Numbered from the stretch's first letter, positions 5,831-11,609 are shown. The stretch: 11,609 nucleotides of DNA from Bacteroidota bacterium (GCA_010027395.1 RGVD01000071.1:1-11609), one strand, 5' to 3'. Numbers and translations: made by a program. The notes: a model not told the origin generated them from the letters alone.

Positions 5831-6505
5831 AGTTACACTGGCTACATCGCTCCAATTGCCAACTATTTCGTCTTTGTACAAATATATCATTTTATAATAC
5901 CACACTGCAGATTTGCCTGCATCGGGTAAGTCGGTTTTGTCGATAAAATCTGGGCTAAAATCTTTATCCAATCTTGTAAAGTTCACCCCATCAAGGCTTT
6001 TGTGAATATCAACCCCCTGAAATTTGCCTTTTTTCCACACCAAGTTGGGGTGTCCGCCACTGCTAAATTCAATTTTAAAAGTGGGTTTGCCATCTTGTGG
6101 GTTAAAGGGAGTGTTGCTACCTAATATGCCAAGGTCTTGGCCTATGGCTTCGGTAAAATTAGGGCTTAGCATACATTTTTGTACCAATGCCGAAAAACGT
6201 GCTTGCACATTGGCCGCAGTTACAGATGGTGCCGGTGTGGGAAGGGTAGGTGCCACAGGCAATGCGCCTAGTGTGCCATCGCCTCCATAGCGCAGCAGGT
6301 CTTTGTAGGCGGTGTAGTTTAGGGCTGTGCTGCGGTAGGCATACATGCCGCCCATTACATAGGCAAATAGGGTGGCATCTTTTTTCACTCCTTGCACCTC
6401 GGCATCGCTTAGCCCAAGTATGGTAGTAAAGTTTACAATTTTGTCTGAAAAGTTTTTCAGTTGGGCGCTAAAGCCATCGTCTGTGGTTTCAATGTACATT
6501 TTCAT
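5819..6505 (-). CDS. conserved Bacteroidota-type protein of unknown function with a C-terminal fibronectin-III-like domain
   Basis: 228 residues, no signal peptide and no membrane segment. The N-terminal part (about 1-75) is helical: MKMYIETTDDGFSAQLKNFS, ILGLSDAEVQGVKKDATLFAYV, and NYTAYKDLLRYGG. A proline-rich linker (ALPVAPTLPTPAPS, 81-94) leads to a second helical piece (VQARFSALVQKCMLSPNFTEAIGQDLGI). The C-terminal 85 residues look like a beta sandwich: PTFKIEFSSGGHPNLVWKKG, GVDIHKSLDG, WYYKMIYLYKDEIVGNWSDVASVTVSG, the last resembling the end of an FN3 domain. I recall proteins with this N-terminus as a common Bacteroidota family without known function. A second in-frame ATG is at codon 3. 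The 10.5-bp phased repeat array lies 75 bp upstream of the start. Confidence 0.75.
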   Translation of the reverse strand: MKMYIETTDDGFSAQLKNFSDKIVNFTTILGLSDAEVQGVKKDATLFAYVMGGMYAYRSTALNYTAYKDLLRYGGDGTLGALPVAPTLPTPAPSVTAANVQARFSALVQKCMLSPNFTEAIGQDLGILGSNTPFNPQDGKPTFKIEFSSGGHPNLVWKKGKFQGVDIHKSLDGVNFTRLDKDFSPDFIDKTDLPDAGKSAVWYYKMIYLYKDEIVGNWSDVASVTVSG

Positions 6506-6579
6506 AACGAATGAATTTTGAAAGTTAAAAAGTGATTGATAATTTATTTTTTGTAAAAAGGGTTTTTATTTGAAGCATT

Positions 6580-6830
6580 AGACTGCCATGCATGGCAATT
6601 GGACCAATGCGGTCTAATGTTGGTCTGCTGTGGTCTATTGTTGGTATGCAATGGTTTGATGATAGACTATGACGGACGAATGTAGGACTGCCATGGTTTA
6701 TTATGGGTTTGTGTTGGAATAATTGTGGACCAATGCAGTTACTTAATGGACTGCCATGGACTAATGTTAGACTATGTTGGTCGAATAAAGGACTGCCATA
6801 GTCTAATCCTAGACCATGATAGTCGGATAG
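6580..6830. repeat. degenerate 21-bp tandem array made of alternating 10- and 11-bp half units
   Basis: The consensus unit is GGACTGCCAT followed by GGTCTAATGTT. GAC/GTC anchors fall at 6581, 6602, 6623, 6644, 6665, 6686, 6707, 6728, 6749, 6770, 6791 and 6812: twelve units, each exactly 21 bp apart, with no insertion or deletion despite heavy base divergence. Within each unit a second GGWC-like start falls 10 bp after the first, so half units alternate 10, 11, 10, 11. Of 24 half units, 23 begin RG; the exception starts at 6590. The unit has dyad character (GAC..CATG..GTC). Divergence plus strict spacing suggests selection or an ancient origin. Confidence 0.85.
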
Positions 6831-6912
6831 CCTAAATGGCTTGAATAATGAAAAAACAGAGTGGAATAATAATGAAAAAACACCGCCCCCTAGGCAGAAG
6901 GCATCGAGGCTA

Positions 6913-6978
6913 GTTGGCTGTTGGCTGTTGGCTGTTGGCTGTTGGCTGTTGGCTGTTGGCTGTTGGCTGTTGGCTGTT
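6913..6978. repeat. perfect 7-bp tandem repeat, nine copies of GTTGGCT
   Basis: Nine identical GTTGGCT units (6913-6975) plus a partial GTT. Perfect identity indicates recent slippage, so copy number probably varies between strains. It sits 82 bp right of the phased array. No promoter or gene start is close enough for an obvious phase-variation role; kdsB ends 317 bp to the right. Confidence 0.92.
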
Positions 6979-7053
6979 TAATCATATTAATCATATCGGT
7001 TATGCAAGTAAACTAAATTAAAGATTAAAAGCAAGTTATTTTATTGGTGGTTC

Positions 7054-7254
7054 GGTTCACGGTAAATGCGTTGTTTAGTTCACAGTTCACGGTTGTTCGG
7101 TTCACAGTAAATGCAGTTTGTCTGTTTTCCGTTCACAGTTATTCGGTAAAAGTGAATGTCATAGTAGGTTCAAGGCAATCTGTGAACTGTTAAACCGTGA
7201 ACCGTCAACTGTTAAACGGTGAACTGTGAACTGTGAACCGTCAAACCGTGAACC
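7054..7254. repeat. inverted cluster of GTTCACRGTT motifs
   Basis: The left arm (7054-7140) carries five GTTCAC motifs, four of them followed by AGT or GGT, interspersed with AAATGC and TGTTCG spacers. The right arm (7181-7254) carries the complement, AACYGTGAAC, repeatedly (for example TGTGAACTGTTAAACCGTG). The arms face each other across about 40 bp and could form a long imperfect hairpin. Part of the left arm recurs at 3482-3508. On the minus strand it lies just downstream of kdsB and could act as its transcript end. Confidence 0.8.
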
Positions 7255-7291
7255 ATCAACCCTCTGTCAACTATCAACCAACAACTATCAA

Positions 7292-7960
7292 CTACAACCC
7301 CATCAAGGCAATCACCTTTGCCACATCTTCAGGGGTATCAATGCAGTGGCTATCGTAGGCAGTGGTAGCTAATTTTATTTTGTAGCCAGCCTCAAGCCAA
7401 CGCAGTTGCTCCAAAGATTCAGCTTTTTCTAATGCTGAAGGGGCAAGTTTTGTTATGGCTTCTAAAATATCGGTGCGGTAGGCATACATACCCACATGTC
7501 TGTAATAAGTGTGGTGTTTGTGCCAATCTTTTTCATCCACTCCTTTGATAAAAGGAATAACCATACGGCTAAAATATAAAGCTTCATGGGCATCGTTAAG
7601 TACAATCTTCACCTCGCCTCTGTCAAACAAAACCTCGTGGCTATCCACTGCAATCATTTGTGTAGCCAATTCAGTATTGCCATCACACACTTGCGCTAAT
7701 TCATCTATTTGGTCAGCGTTTACAAAAGGCTCATCACCTTGTATATTTACTACGTAGGTAAATTTTCCTTCCGTTTTAAGCAAAGCTTCATAGCAGCGGT
7801 CAGTTCCACTTGGGTGTTCTTCCTTAGTCATTACTGCTGCACCACCAAAACTCACCACATGGTTAAATATGCGTTCGTCATCAGTAGCCACCACCACTTT
7901 GTCTAATAATTTTGATTGACTAGCTTGCTCATACACCCTTTGTATCATGGTTTTGCCCAA
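7292..7960 (-). CDS. kdsB: 3-deoxy-manno-octulosonate cytidylyltransferase (CMP-Kdo synthetase), main frame, lacking its N-terminus
   Basis: KdsB couples Kdo to CMP from CTP, activating the sugar for the lipopolysaccharide core in the cytoplasm. The main frame has GKTMIQRVYEQ, VVATDDERI, HPSGTDRCYEA, YVVNIQGDEPF (nucleotide and metal site), RHVGMYAYR, ESLEQLRWLEAGY and CIDTPEDV, all family hallmarks, and a normal C-terminus. The usual start IIPARYASTRFPGKPL is missing from this frame: an upstream TAG (7997-7999) closes it and no ATG precedes the one at 7948, so only TTG 7960 or an ATG inside the first helix could start it. The missing residues lie partly in another frame at 7971-8006. As given, the product should lack the CTP-binding loop and be inactive. 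A sequencing or assembly error is an alternative. Last gene of the cluster with DUF983. Confidence 0.88.
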   Translation of the reverse strand: MGKTMIQRVYEQASQSKLLDKVVVATDDERIFNHVVSFGGAAVMTKEEHPSGTDRCYEALLKTEGKFTYVVNIQGDEPFVNADQIDELAQVCDGNTELATQMIAVDSHEVLFDRGEVKIVLNDAHEALYFSRMVIPFIKGVDEKDWHKHHTYYRHVGMYAYRTDILEAITKLAPSALEKAESLEQLRWLEAGYKIKLATTAYDSHCIDTPEDVAKVIALMGL

Positions 7961-7970
7961 AATTTCGATA

Positions 7971-8006
7971 AGAAGCGTAGCGAGCAGGAATAATACCTAA
8001 AATCAT
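7971..8006 (-). pseudogene. kdsB: out-of-frame N-terminal fragment of kdsB
   Basis: From ATG 8006 the minus strand reads MILGIIPARYAS, exactly the KdsB start, then shifts out of frame and stops at TGA 7929-7931. The main kdsB frame resumes with IEILGKTM from 7969. Family members read ARYAS-TRFPGKPL-xxxx-GKxM, so eight residues (TRFPGKPL) are absent and one base remains between the parts: an apparent 23-nt deletion at about 7970/7971. This ATG lies 10 bp after the DUF983 stop, the expected operon spacing, which supports it as the original start. Confidence 0.82.
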
Positions 8007-8016
8007 AAAGTGGATT

Positions 8017-8415
8017 TTATTTTTTTATTAATTTAATATCAAAACGAACAGGGGAAAGAAAATGTAACATCAATACCCGCGATAACCTATATGTATAGGG
8101 CGAGGACAATAACACAACTGAAATGATGGGAATGATATAAGTCCAAAAATCAGCCTTTCCATTTGAAATAAACAATACTGCACCACCTATGCATAACATC
8201 ATGATTACGGTTAATGCATAACTAACATACATGGCACCCCAAAAGAAACCTGGCTCAATTTCATATTCTAAGCCACACACCGAACACGAACGATACATAT
8301 CATAAAATCGCTTTAAGTCGTAGGCAGGATAAACAAACATATCACCACTTTGGCATTGTGGGCATTTACACTTTAAAACAGCTAGTGTTTTAGAAGGAAC
8401 ATATTTTTCGCTCAT
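8017..8415 (-). CDS. DUF983 family membrane protein with a zinc-ribbon-like N-terminus
   Basis: 132 residues. CKCPQC (16-21) and CSVC (44-47) form a CxxC...CxxC pair that probably binds zinc, followed by the family signature GLEYEIEPGFFWGAMYVSYA (48-67). Two membrane segments follow: about 59-83 and 91-106. The basic C-terminus (YRLSRVLMLHF, VRFDIKLIKK) should be cytoplasmic. The family's function is unknown. The gene starts 8 bp after the stop of the 81-residue gene and ends 10 bp before the original kdsB ATG, so the three are probably one transcript. Confidence 0.9.
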   Translation of the reverse strand: MSEKYVPSKTLAVLKCKCPQCQSGDMFVYPAYDLKRFYDMYRSCSVCGLEYEIEPGFFWGAMYVSYALTVIMMLCIGGAVLFISNGKADFWTYIIPIISVVLLSSPYTYRLSRVLMLHFLSPVRFDIKLIKK

Positions 8416-8423
8416 GTGGTTAA

Positions 8424-8669
8424 TTATATTGCTTTTGAAGCCTTGTGTTGTCTGTATTTTTTGTAATAGATAAAACCAAAAAGCCCAGCAACGATGTAGG
8501 GGAAAGCAAATAAATAGAGAATACCATCATTCAAGGTATTACCCACTTGGGTTTCACCGCTTTCACGCGCCTTTACCAAAGCTGTTTTGCACATAGGGCA
8601 TTGTGCCTGCAAGGCGTCAGCCACTAGCAACAAGGCTATACATAAAACTAAAATTTTAATTGCTTTCAT
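8424..8669 (-). CDS. small membrane protein with a CPMC motif, function unknown
   Basis: 81 residues. An N-terminal signal sequence (hydrophobic about 5-19, cleavage likely after LQA at 22) places CPMC (24-27) at the very start of the mature protein. A soluble stretch (KTALVKARESGETQVGNTLNDG, with the conserved-looking GNTLNDGILYLFAFPY) leads to one membrane segment (about 49-68) and a basic cytoplasmic tail (KKYRQHKASK). I recall similar CPMC-GLNxGILYL proteins as common in Bacteroidota, without a known role; metal or haem-related redox work is possible but unproven. The sequence before the start contains TAGTTTTG (8674-8681) four bases before the ATG, a -7-like box with no matching upstream box. 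Confidence 0.85.
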   Translation of the reverse strand: MKAIKILVLCIALLLVADALQAQCPMCKTALVKARESGETQVGNTLNDGILYLFAFPYIVAGLFGFIYYKKYRQHKASKAI

Positions 8670-8733
8670 GTCACAAAACTATATTAATAAACGGTTCATT
8701 TGTTGATATTGAGAATAATCACACCCAAGCATT

Positions 8734-10740
8734 TTATTTTTTGCTCGTAAAGTCTGAAAGAATCAATTTAGCCTCATCCAATATCAAATCAGCGCTTTCA
8801 CCATTTTTATCCTTCGATTTTTTTCTTGCTTCTGTTCTTTCCTTGTTTCTAGCTTCGTTTTCCTTGGTCTCTTTTTTATATAACTCTTCATTCAAAGTCA
8901 CATATTCTCTATCTCTATTTTTTTCAATCAAAGCGATGTCTTCCACAAGGTATTTGTATTCATCATTGGTTTTCAATCTTTCTTTATGCTTGGCATCAAG
9001 CCCAGCCAAAGCAGGCTTAATATTTCCAACACTTGCATAATCAGCAGGTTTTATCTCATCATAAGGTAATGAAAACTTACTTGCATCTTCTCCAAACTCA
9101 GCATCAGCAAAGGCACTTGGGAAAATAATATCAGGAATCACACCTTTATGCTGGGTGCTACCACCTGATATTCTATAAAATTTAGCAATGGTCATTTTCA
9201 ACTGCCCCATCTTTTTATTGTCCATTTGCATAAATGAATTCATGTCAACCATATTTTGAACAGTTCCTTTGCCATAAGTTTGTTCACCTATAATAATAGC
9301 CCTACCATAATCTTGCATGGCAGCAGCAAAAATTTCACTTGCCGAAGCGCTGAATCTGTTTACCAAAACCGTCATAGGACCATCCCACAATACATCACTA
9401 TCTCTATCTTCCTCTACCTTTGTATAGCCATTGGCATCTTTCACCTGCACCACAGGACCTTTTTTAATAAACAAACCAGTTAATTCAATAGCTTCCTGTA
9501 ATGATCCACCACCATTATTTCTTAAATCAATTATTAAACCATTTATTTTCTCACCTTTAAGTGAATCTAATAAACGCCTCACATCTCTTGTGGTACTCTT
9601 AAAGTTTTTATCACCGCGCTGTGCAGCAGCAAAATCAAGGTAAAACGTAGGAATATTTATAATGCCATATTTGTTTTTTTCTCCATTGTGCTTAAATTCT
9701 TTTATAATGCATTTAGACGCTTGATCTTCTAAAACGATTTTATCCCTCACAATCTCAATCACCCTTGTTTTATTGTCAGTAGCGTCATGAGGAATAATTT
9801 CCAATTTAACTGTAGTTCCTTTTTTGCCTCGTATCAAAGCCACTACATCATCAATTCTCCAATCAAGAATATTCACCATTTCTCCATCTTTTCCATGTCC
9901 CACAGCCACTATCTTGTCATTTGCTGATATTTTTTTGCTTTTATCAGCAGGTCCACCTTTCACAACCTCTCTCACTTTAGTATATTCGTTCTCCGTTTGT
10001 AGGGTAGCTCCAATACCTTCTAAATTCAAACTCATTTGCATATTAAAATCCTCCGCCATGCGCGGTGAGAAGTAATTCGTATGTGGATCGGCTATTTCAG
10101 TCAATGCATTTACATAAAAACTAAATACGTCTTCGTTTTTTGTCTTACTCATTTGCTTCAAAAGATTGGTATAACGCTTCTTTATAATGTCAACACATAC
10201 CGTATCACTCTTTCCATCCGCCTTTAGGGTTAACACTTCATACTTAATTTTGCGTTTCCACAACTCGTCCAGCTCCTTTGTGTTTGAAACATAAGCAGCT
10301 TTTTCTCTATTGGTTTGAAAAGAATCTATTTTACTAAAGTCCATTCCAGGTTTTAATAAGTCTAAAGCAAACTTAATTCTATCTTCAGCCTTATGTTGGT
10401 ATACATTATATATGTCAAACCCTGCATTACAATTCCCTTGTACCAAGTCCTCATCCAATTGATTCCTGTATTTTTCAAAGGAAGCACTATCTGCTTTGGT
10501 AAAATATACCTTTAAAGGATCAAGATGATTGAAGTAGTTATCTAATAACTGTCCAGATAGTTTATCATCTATCGCCACCTTCCCATAGTGATAGGCATTT
10601 AATGATTGTCCTATTATTTGAAAAGAAAACGAATGCTGGCTCTCTGGGCTAAATGTTTTCAATGTAATGGCACTATCATTTTGAGAATATCCCTTTAGAA
10701 TAGAAGTTAATAGTAATAGTAAAGCAAAAGTCTTTTTCAT
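8734..10740 (-). CDS. prc: carboxy-terminal processing (tail-specific) protease Prc/Tsp, peptidase family S41
   Basis: Periplasmic serine protease that cleaves or degrades envelope proteins from their C-termini. 668 residues, the length of the long Prc type. The signal peptide (MKKTFALLLLLTSILKGYSQ) is followed by the Tsp N-terminal helical domain (about 30-215, including EIADPHTNYFSPR at 215-227). The PDZ domain is at about 235-320 (LEGIGATL, VVKGGPADKS, NDKIVAVGHG). The S41 catalytic core is at about 345-545. The catalytic dyad aligns with Escherichia coli Prc: Ser466 in RFSASASEIFAAAMQDYG, then Lys491 in YGKGTVQ, 25 residues apart as in that enzyme, and Asp477. GLIIDLRNNGGGS (401-413) is the family strand. 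The C-terminal 120 residues are charged and helical. A possible promoter (TATTTTCG at 10771-10778, minus) is one base off consensus. The next gene lies 64 bp downstream. Confidence 0.96.
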   Translation of the reverse strand: MKKTFALLLLLTSILKGYSQNDSAITLKTFSPESQHSFSFQIIGQSLNAYHYGKVAIDDKLSGQLLDNYFNHLDPLKVYFTKADSASFEKYRNQLDEDLVQGNCNAGFDIYNVYQHKAEDRIKFALDLLKPGMDFSKIDSFQTNREKAAYVSNTKELDELWKRKIKYEVLTLKADGKSDTVCVDIIKKRYTNLLKQMSKTKNEDVFSFYVNALTEIADPHTNYFSPRMAEDFNMQMSLNLEGIGATLQTENEYTKVREVVKGGPADKSKKISANDKIVAVGHGKDGEMVNILDWRIDDVVALIRGKKGTTVKLEIIPHDATDNKTRVIEIVRDKIVLEDQASKCIIKEFKHNGEKNKYGIINIPTFYLDFAAAQRGDKNFKSTTRDVRRLLDSLKGEKINGLIIDLRNNGGGSLQEAIELTGLFIKKGPVVQVKDANGYTKVEEDRDSDVLWDGPMTVLVNRFSASASEIFAAAMQDYGRAIIIGEQTYGKGTVQNMVDMNSFMQMDNKKMGQLKMTIAKFYRISGGSTQHKGVIPDIIFPSAFADAEFGEDASKFSLPYDEIKPADYASVGNIKPALAGLDAKHKERLKTNDEYKYLVEDIALIEKNRDREYVTLNEELYKKETKENEARNKERTEARKKSKDKNGESADLILDEAKLILSDFTSKK

Positions 10741-11027
10741 GTATATATATGTGAACTGGTTTGTATGGAGCGAAAATAATCAATAGCACATTACTTAGAA
10801 TTGTTTTTTATTAAAGTCTTTAAATAGGCTATAAGCGGTTGTATGACCTATTAAAAAATATAACAGACTAATAAAAAATCACTTTGAGTATAGCAGACCA
10901 AAAGTATCAGTAAAATTAAGCTTTTACACACGATGCCCATTTTTTAGAAATAAAAAAATAATCACTAAGTAGACAGCATATTACGATTATTTTGCGAGGT
11001 GGTACTTTACTTTCTCGAGAATACACC

Positions 11028-11035
11028 TACATTTG
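11028..11035 (+). promoter_or_regulatory. possible distal rRNA promoter (-7 box only)
   Basis: TACATTTG followed by CATCCCCTT resembles the -7 boxes and downstream CCCC of the two strong promoters at 11281 and 11384. The expected TTG 19 bp upstream reads TTT (11006-11008), so this copy may be weak or decayed. Confidence 0.35.
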
Positions 11036-11147
11036 CATCCCCTTAAAGATAAGAAAAAAGGGAAAAGTTCTTTAAATGTTGACAGCGAATTACTCATTCA
11101 AAGTGTTGATTTCATTAGAAATACACAATGAAAAAATAAAAATAATA

Positions 11148-11178
11148 TTTGCAAATAAATTAAATCTACTTATCTTTG
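11148..11178 (+). promoter_or_regulatory. rRNA promoter candidate
   Basis: TTTG (11148-11151), 19 bp, TATCTTTG (11171-11178): a full match to the Bacteroidota form TTTG-N19-TAnnTTTG. The sequence after it lacks the CACCCC run of the next two promoters. Confidence 0.55.
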
Positions 11179-11258
11179 TAGCCTAGTTTATATATAAGAA
11201 ATTAGTTTTATTAAGTAATGAGGTAAACAAATGTTAGAAAAGTTTTTTAAAATAAAAC

Positions 11259-11288
11259 TTGACAGTATTGAATTAAATATTACATTTG
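11259..11288 (+). promoter_or_regulatory. rRNA promoter, upstream member of a near-identical pair
   Basis: TTGACA from 11259, with 19 bp between TTG and TACATTTG (11281-11288), followed by CACCCC. Preceded by an A/T-rich AAGTTTTTTAAAATAAAAC block that could act as an UP element. Very similar to 11362-11391. Confidence 0.8.
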
Positions 11289-11361
11289 CACCCCGCTTCT
11301 CAATTTAGAAGTTGTTCTATCAAGCAAAATAAAATAAGACAAAAAGTTTTTTAAATAAAAC

Positions 11362-11391
11362 TTGACAACAATTAAAAATGTCTTACATTTG
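11362..11391 (+). promoter_or_regulatory. rRNA promoter, proximal member of a near-identical pair
   Basis: TTGACA from 11362, 19 bp between TTG and TACATTTG (11384-11391), followed by CACCCCC. The upstream block AAGTTTTTTAAATAAAAC nearly repeats that of the previous promoter, 103 bp away. Transcription from here would give a leader of about 155-160 nt before mature 16S. Confidence 0.82.
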
Positions 11392-11435
11392 CACCCCCTT
11401 TCAGAATTAAAATGATGAAAGGAATTAAATTAGAA

Positions 11436-11462
11436 ATATCTTCCGTTTGCGGAAACAGATAT
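11436..11462 (+). promoter_or_regulatory. rRNA leader hairpin
   Basis: ATATCT-TCCG (11436-11445) pairs with CGGA (11450-11453) and AGATAT (11457-11462), with a TTTG loop and a 3-nt AAC bulge on the 3' side. It lies directly before the boxA-like site, as expected for a leader element, but has no T tract and so should not terminate transcription. Confidence 0.5.
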
Positions 11463-11463
11463 A

Positions 11464-11475
11464 AAGTTCTTTGAA
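11464..11475 (+). promoter_or_regulatory. boxA-like antitermination site
   Basis: AAGTTCTTTGAA resembles the boxA core (GCTCTTTA) and the GTTCTTTGA sequence I recall as typical just before 16S genes in Bacteroidota. Position, about 80 nt before the 16S 5' end, fits NusB/NusE binding. A second GTTCTTTAAA at 11067-11076 may be the remnant of a duplicated leader. Confidence 0.45.
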
Positions 11476-11554
11476 GAATTGAAATAGTGAACCTTTGTTT
11501 AACACAAAGAAAAAATAAAGTCCTTGATAATAGTCAATATCAAATAAATCTTTT

Positions 11555-11609
11555 ACTATGAAGAGTTTGATCCTGGCTCAGGATTAACGCTAGCGGCAGG
11601 CATAATACA
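11555..11609 (+). rRNA. rrs: 16S ribosomal RNA, 5' end only
   Basis: GAAGAGTTTGATC starting at 11560 corresponds to Escherichia coli position 6, placing the mature 5' end at about 11555. The universal 27F site (AGAGTTTGATCCTGGCTCAG) occupies 11562-11581, followed by GATTAACGCTAGCGGCAGGC, where GCTAGCGGCAGG is usual for Bacteroidota. Only about 55 of about 1500 bases are inside the window. Confidence 0.97.

Larger units (their letters stand above)
6506..7291. other. gene-free, repeat-dense region
   Basis: 786 bp with no convincing gene on either strand. It contains, in order, the phased 21-bp array (6580-6830), a 15-bp direct repeat AATAATGAAAAAACA at 6844-6858 and 6868-6882, nine GTTGGCT copies (6913-6975), an AT-rich gap, and the inverted GTTCACRGTT cluster (7054-7254) followed by TCAACTATCAAC-type simple sequence up to the kdsB stop. 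Confidence 0.8.
10741..11554. other. gene-free region upstream of the rRNA operon
   Basis: 814 bp, very AT-rich, no gene. Left of 10990 it holds the prc promoter region and A-tract sequence. From 11028 onwards it carries a series of rightward rRNA promoters, then the leader hairpin and boxA-like site. It separates the leftward prc gene from the rightward rRNA operon. Confidence 0.85.

Noticed and set aside
6872..6913. Short basic peptide MKKHRPLGRRHRG on the plus strand
   Set aside because: Thirteen codons, no promoter or downstream gene to attenuate, and the ATGAAAAAACA start is part of a local 15-bp repeat.
6580..7254. CRISPR array
   Set aside because: The 21-bp units are contiguous with no unique spacers, the GTTCAC motifs are too short and irregular, and no cas gene is present.
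8674..8681. Full promoter for the 81-residue gene
   Set aside because: The -7-like TAGTTTTG is present, but no TTG box was found 18-21 bp upstream, so I list it only as an observation in the gene entry.
10844..10882. Spaced A-tracts left of the rRNA promoters as a bent upstream element
   Set aside because: Two AAAAAAT runs about 20 bp apart occur, but the region is AT-rich throughout and lies more than 250 bp from the nearest strong promoter.

Overview
The window looks like chromosomal DNA of a Bacteroidota species. The evidence is a type IX secretion sorting domain on a secreted protein, a Prc/Tsp protease of the long type, promoters of the Bacteroidota form TTG-N19-TAnnTTTG, and a 16S rRNA 5' end with AACGCTAGCGGCAGG. 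I cannot place it below phylum level from about 55 bases of 16S.

Layout. Bases 1-2859 hold a rightward block of housekeeping genes: the C-terminal two thirds of clpC, a strong hairpin, then rlmH and a class I methyltransferase almost touching. A convergent c-type cytochrome lipoprotein follows (2870-3334, minus). Bases 3335-7290 are accessory in character and all genes there read leftward: a MntA/HepT toxin-antitoxin pair whose toxin carries an in-frame stop, an unrecognised 65-residue protein between two identical 35-bp hairpin repeats, a LamG-type secreted protein with a type IX sorting tail, and a 228-residue protein of unknown function. This is followed by about 785 bp without a convincing gene. 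It is packed with three kinds of repeat: a 21-bp array built of alternating 10- and 11-bp half units, nine copies of GTTGGCT, and an inverted cluster of GTTCACRGTT motifs. Bases 7292-8669 (minus) are a tight cluster of an 81-residue CxxC membrane protein, a DUF983 protein and kdsB. The kdsB reading frame is broken near its 5' end by an apparent 23-nt deletion. Bases 8734-10740 (minus) encode the Prc/Tsp periplasmic protease. Bases 10741-11554 hold a series of rRNA promoters, a leader hairpin and a boxA-like site; 16S rRNA starts at about 11555 and runs off the window.

How the parts fit. ClpC (cytoplasmic unfoldase) and RlmH (ribosome modification) are core functions. KdsB makes CMP-Kdo for lipopolysaccharide, and Prc processes or degrades envelope proteins. 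The most informative observations are the helically phased repeat array, the two broken genes (hepT and kdsB), the duplicated hairpin around the 65-residue gene, and the duplicated rRNA promoters. I see no clear new defence or mobile system. The phased array is the best candidate for something undescribed.
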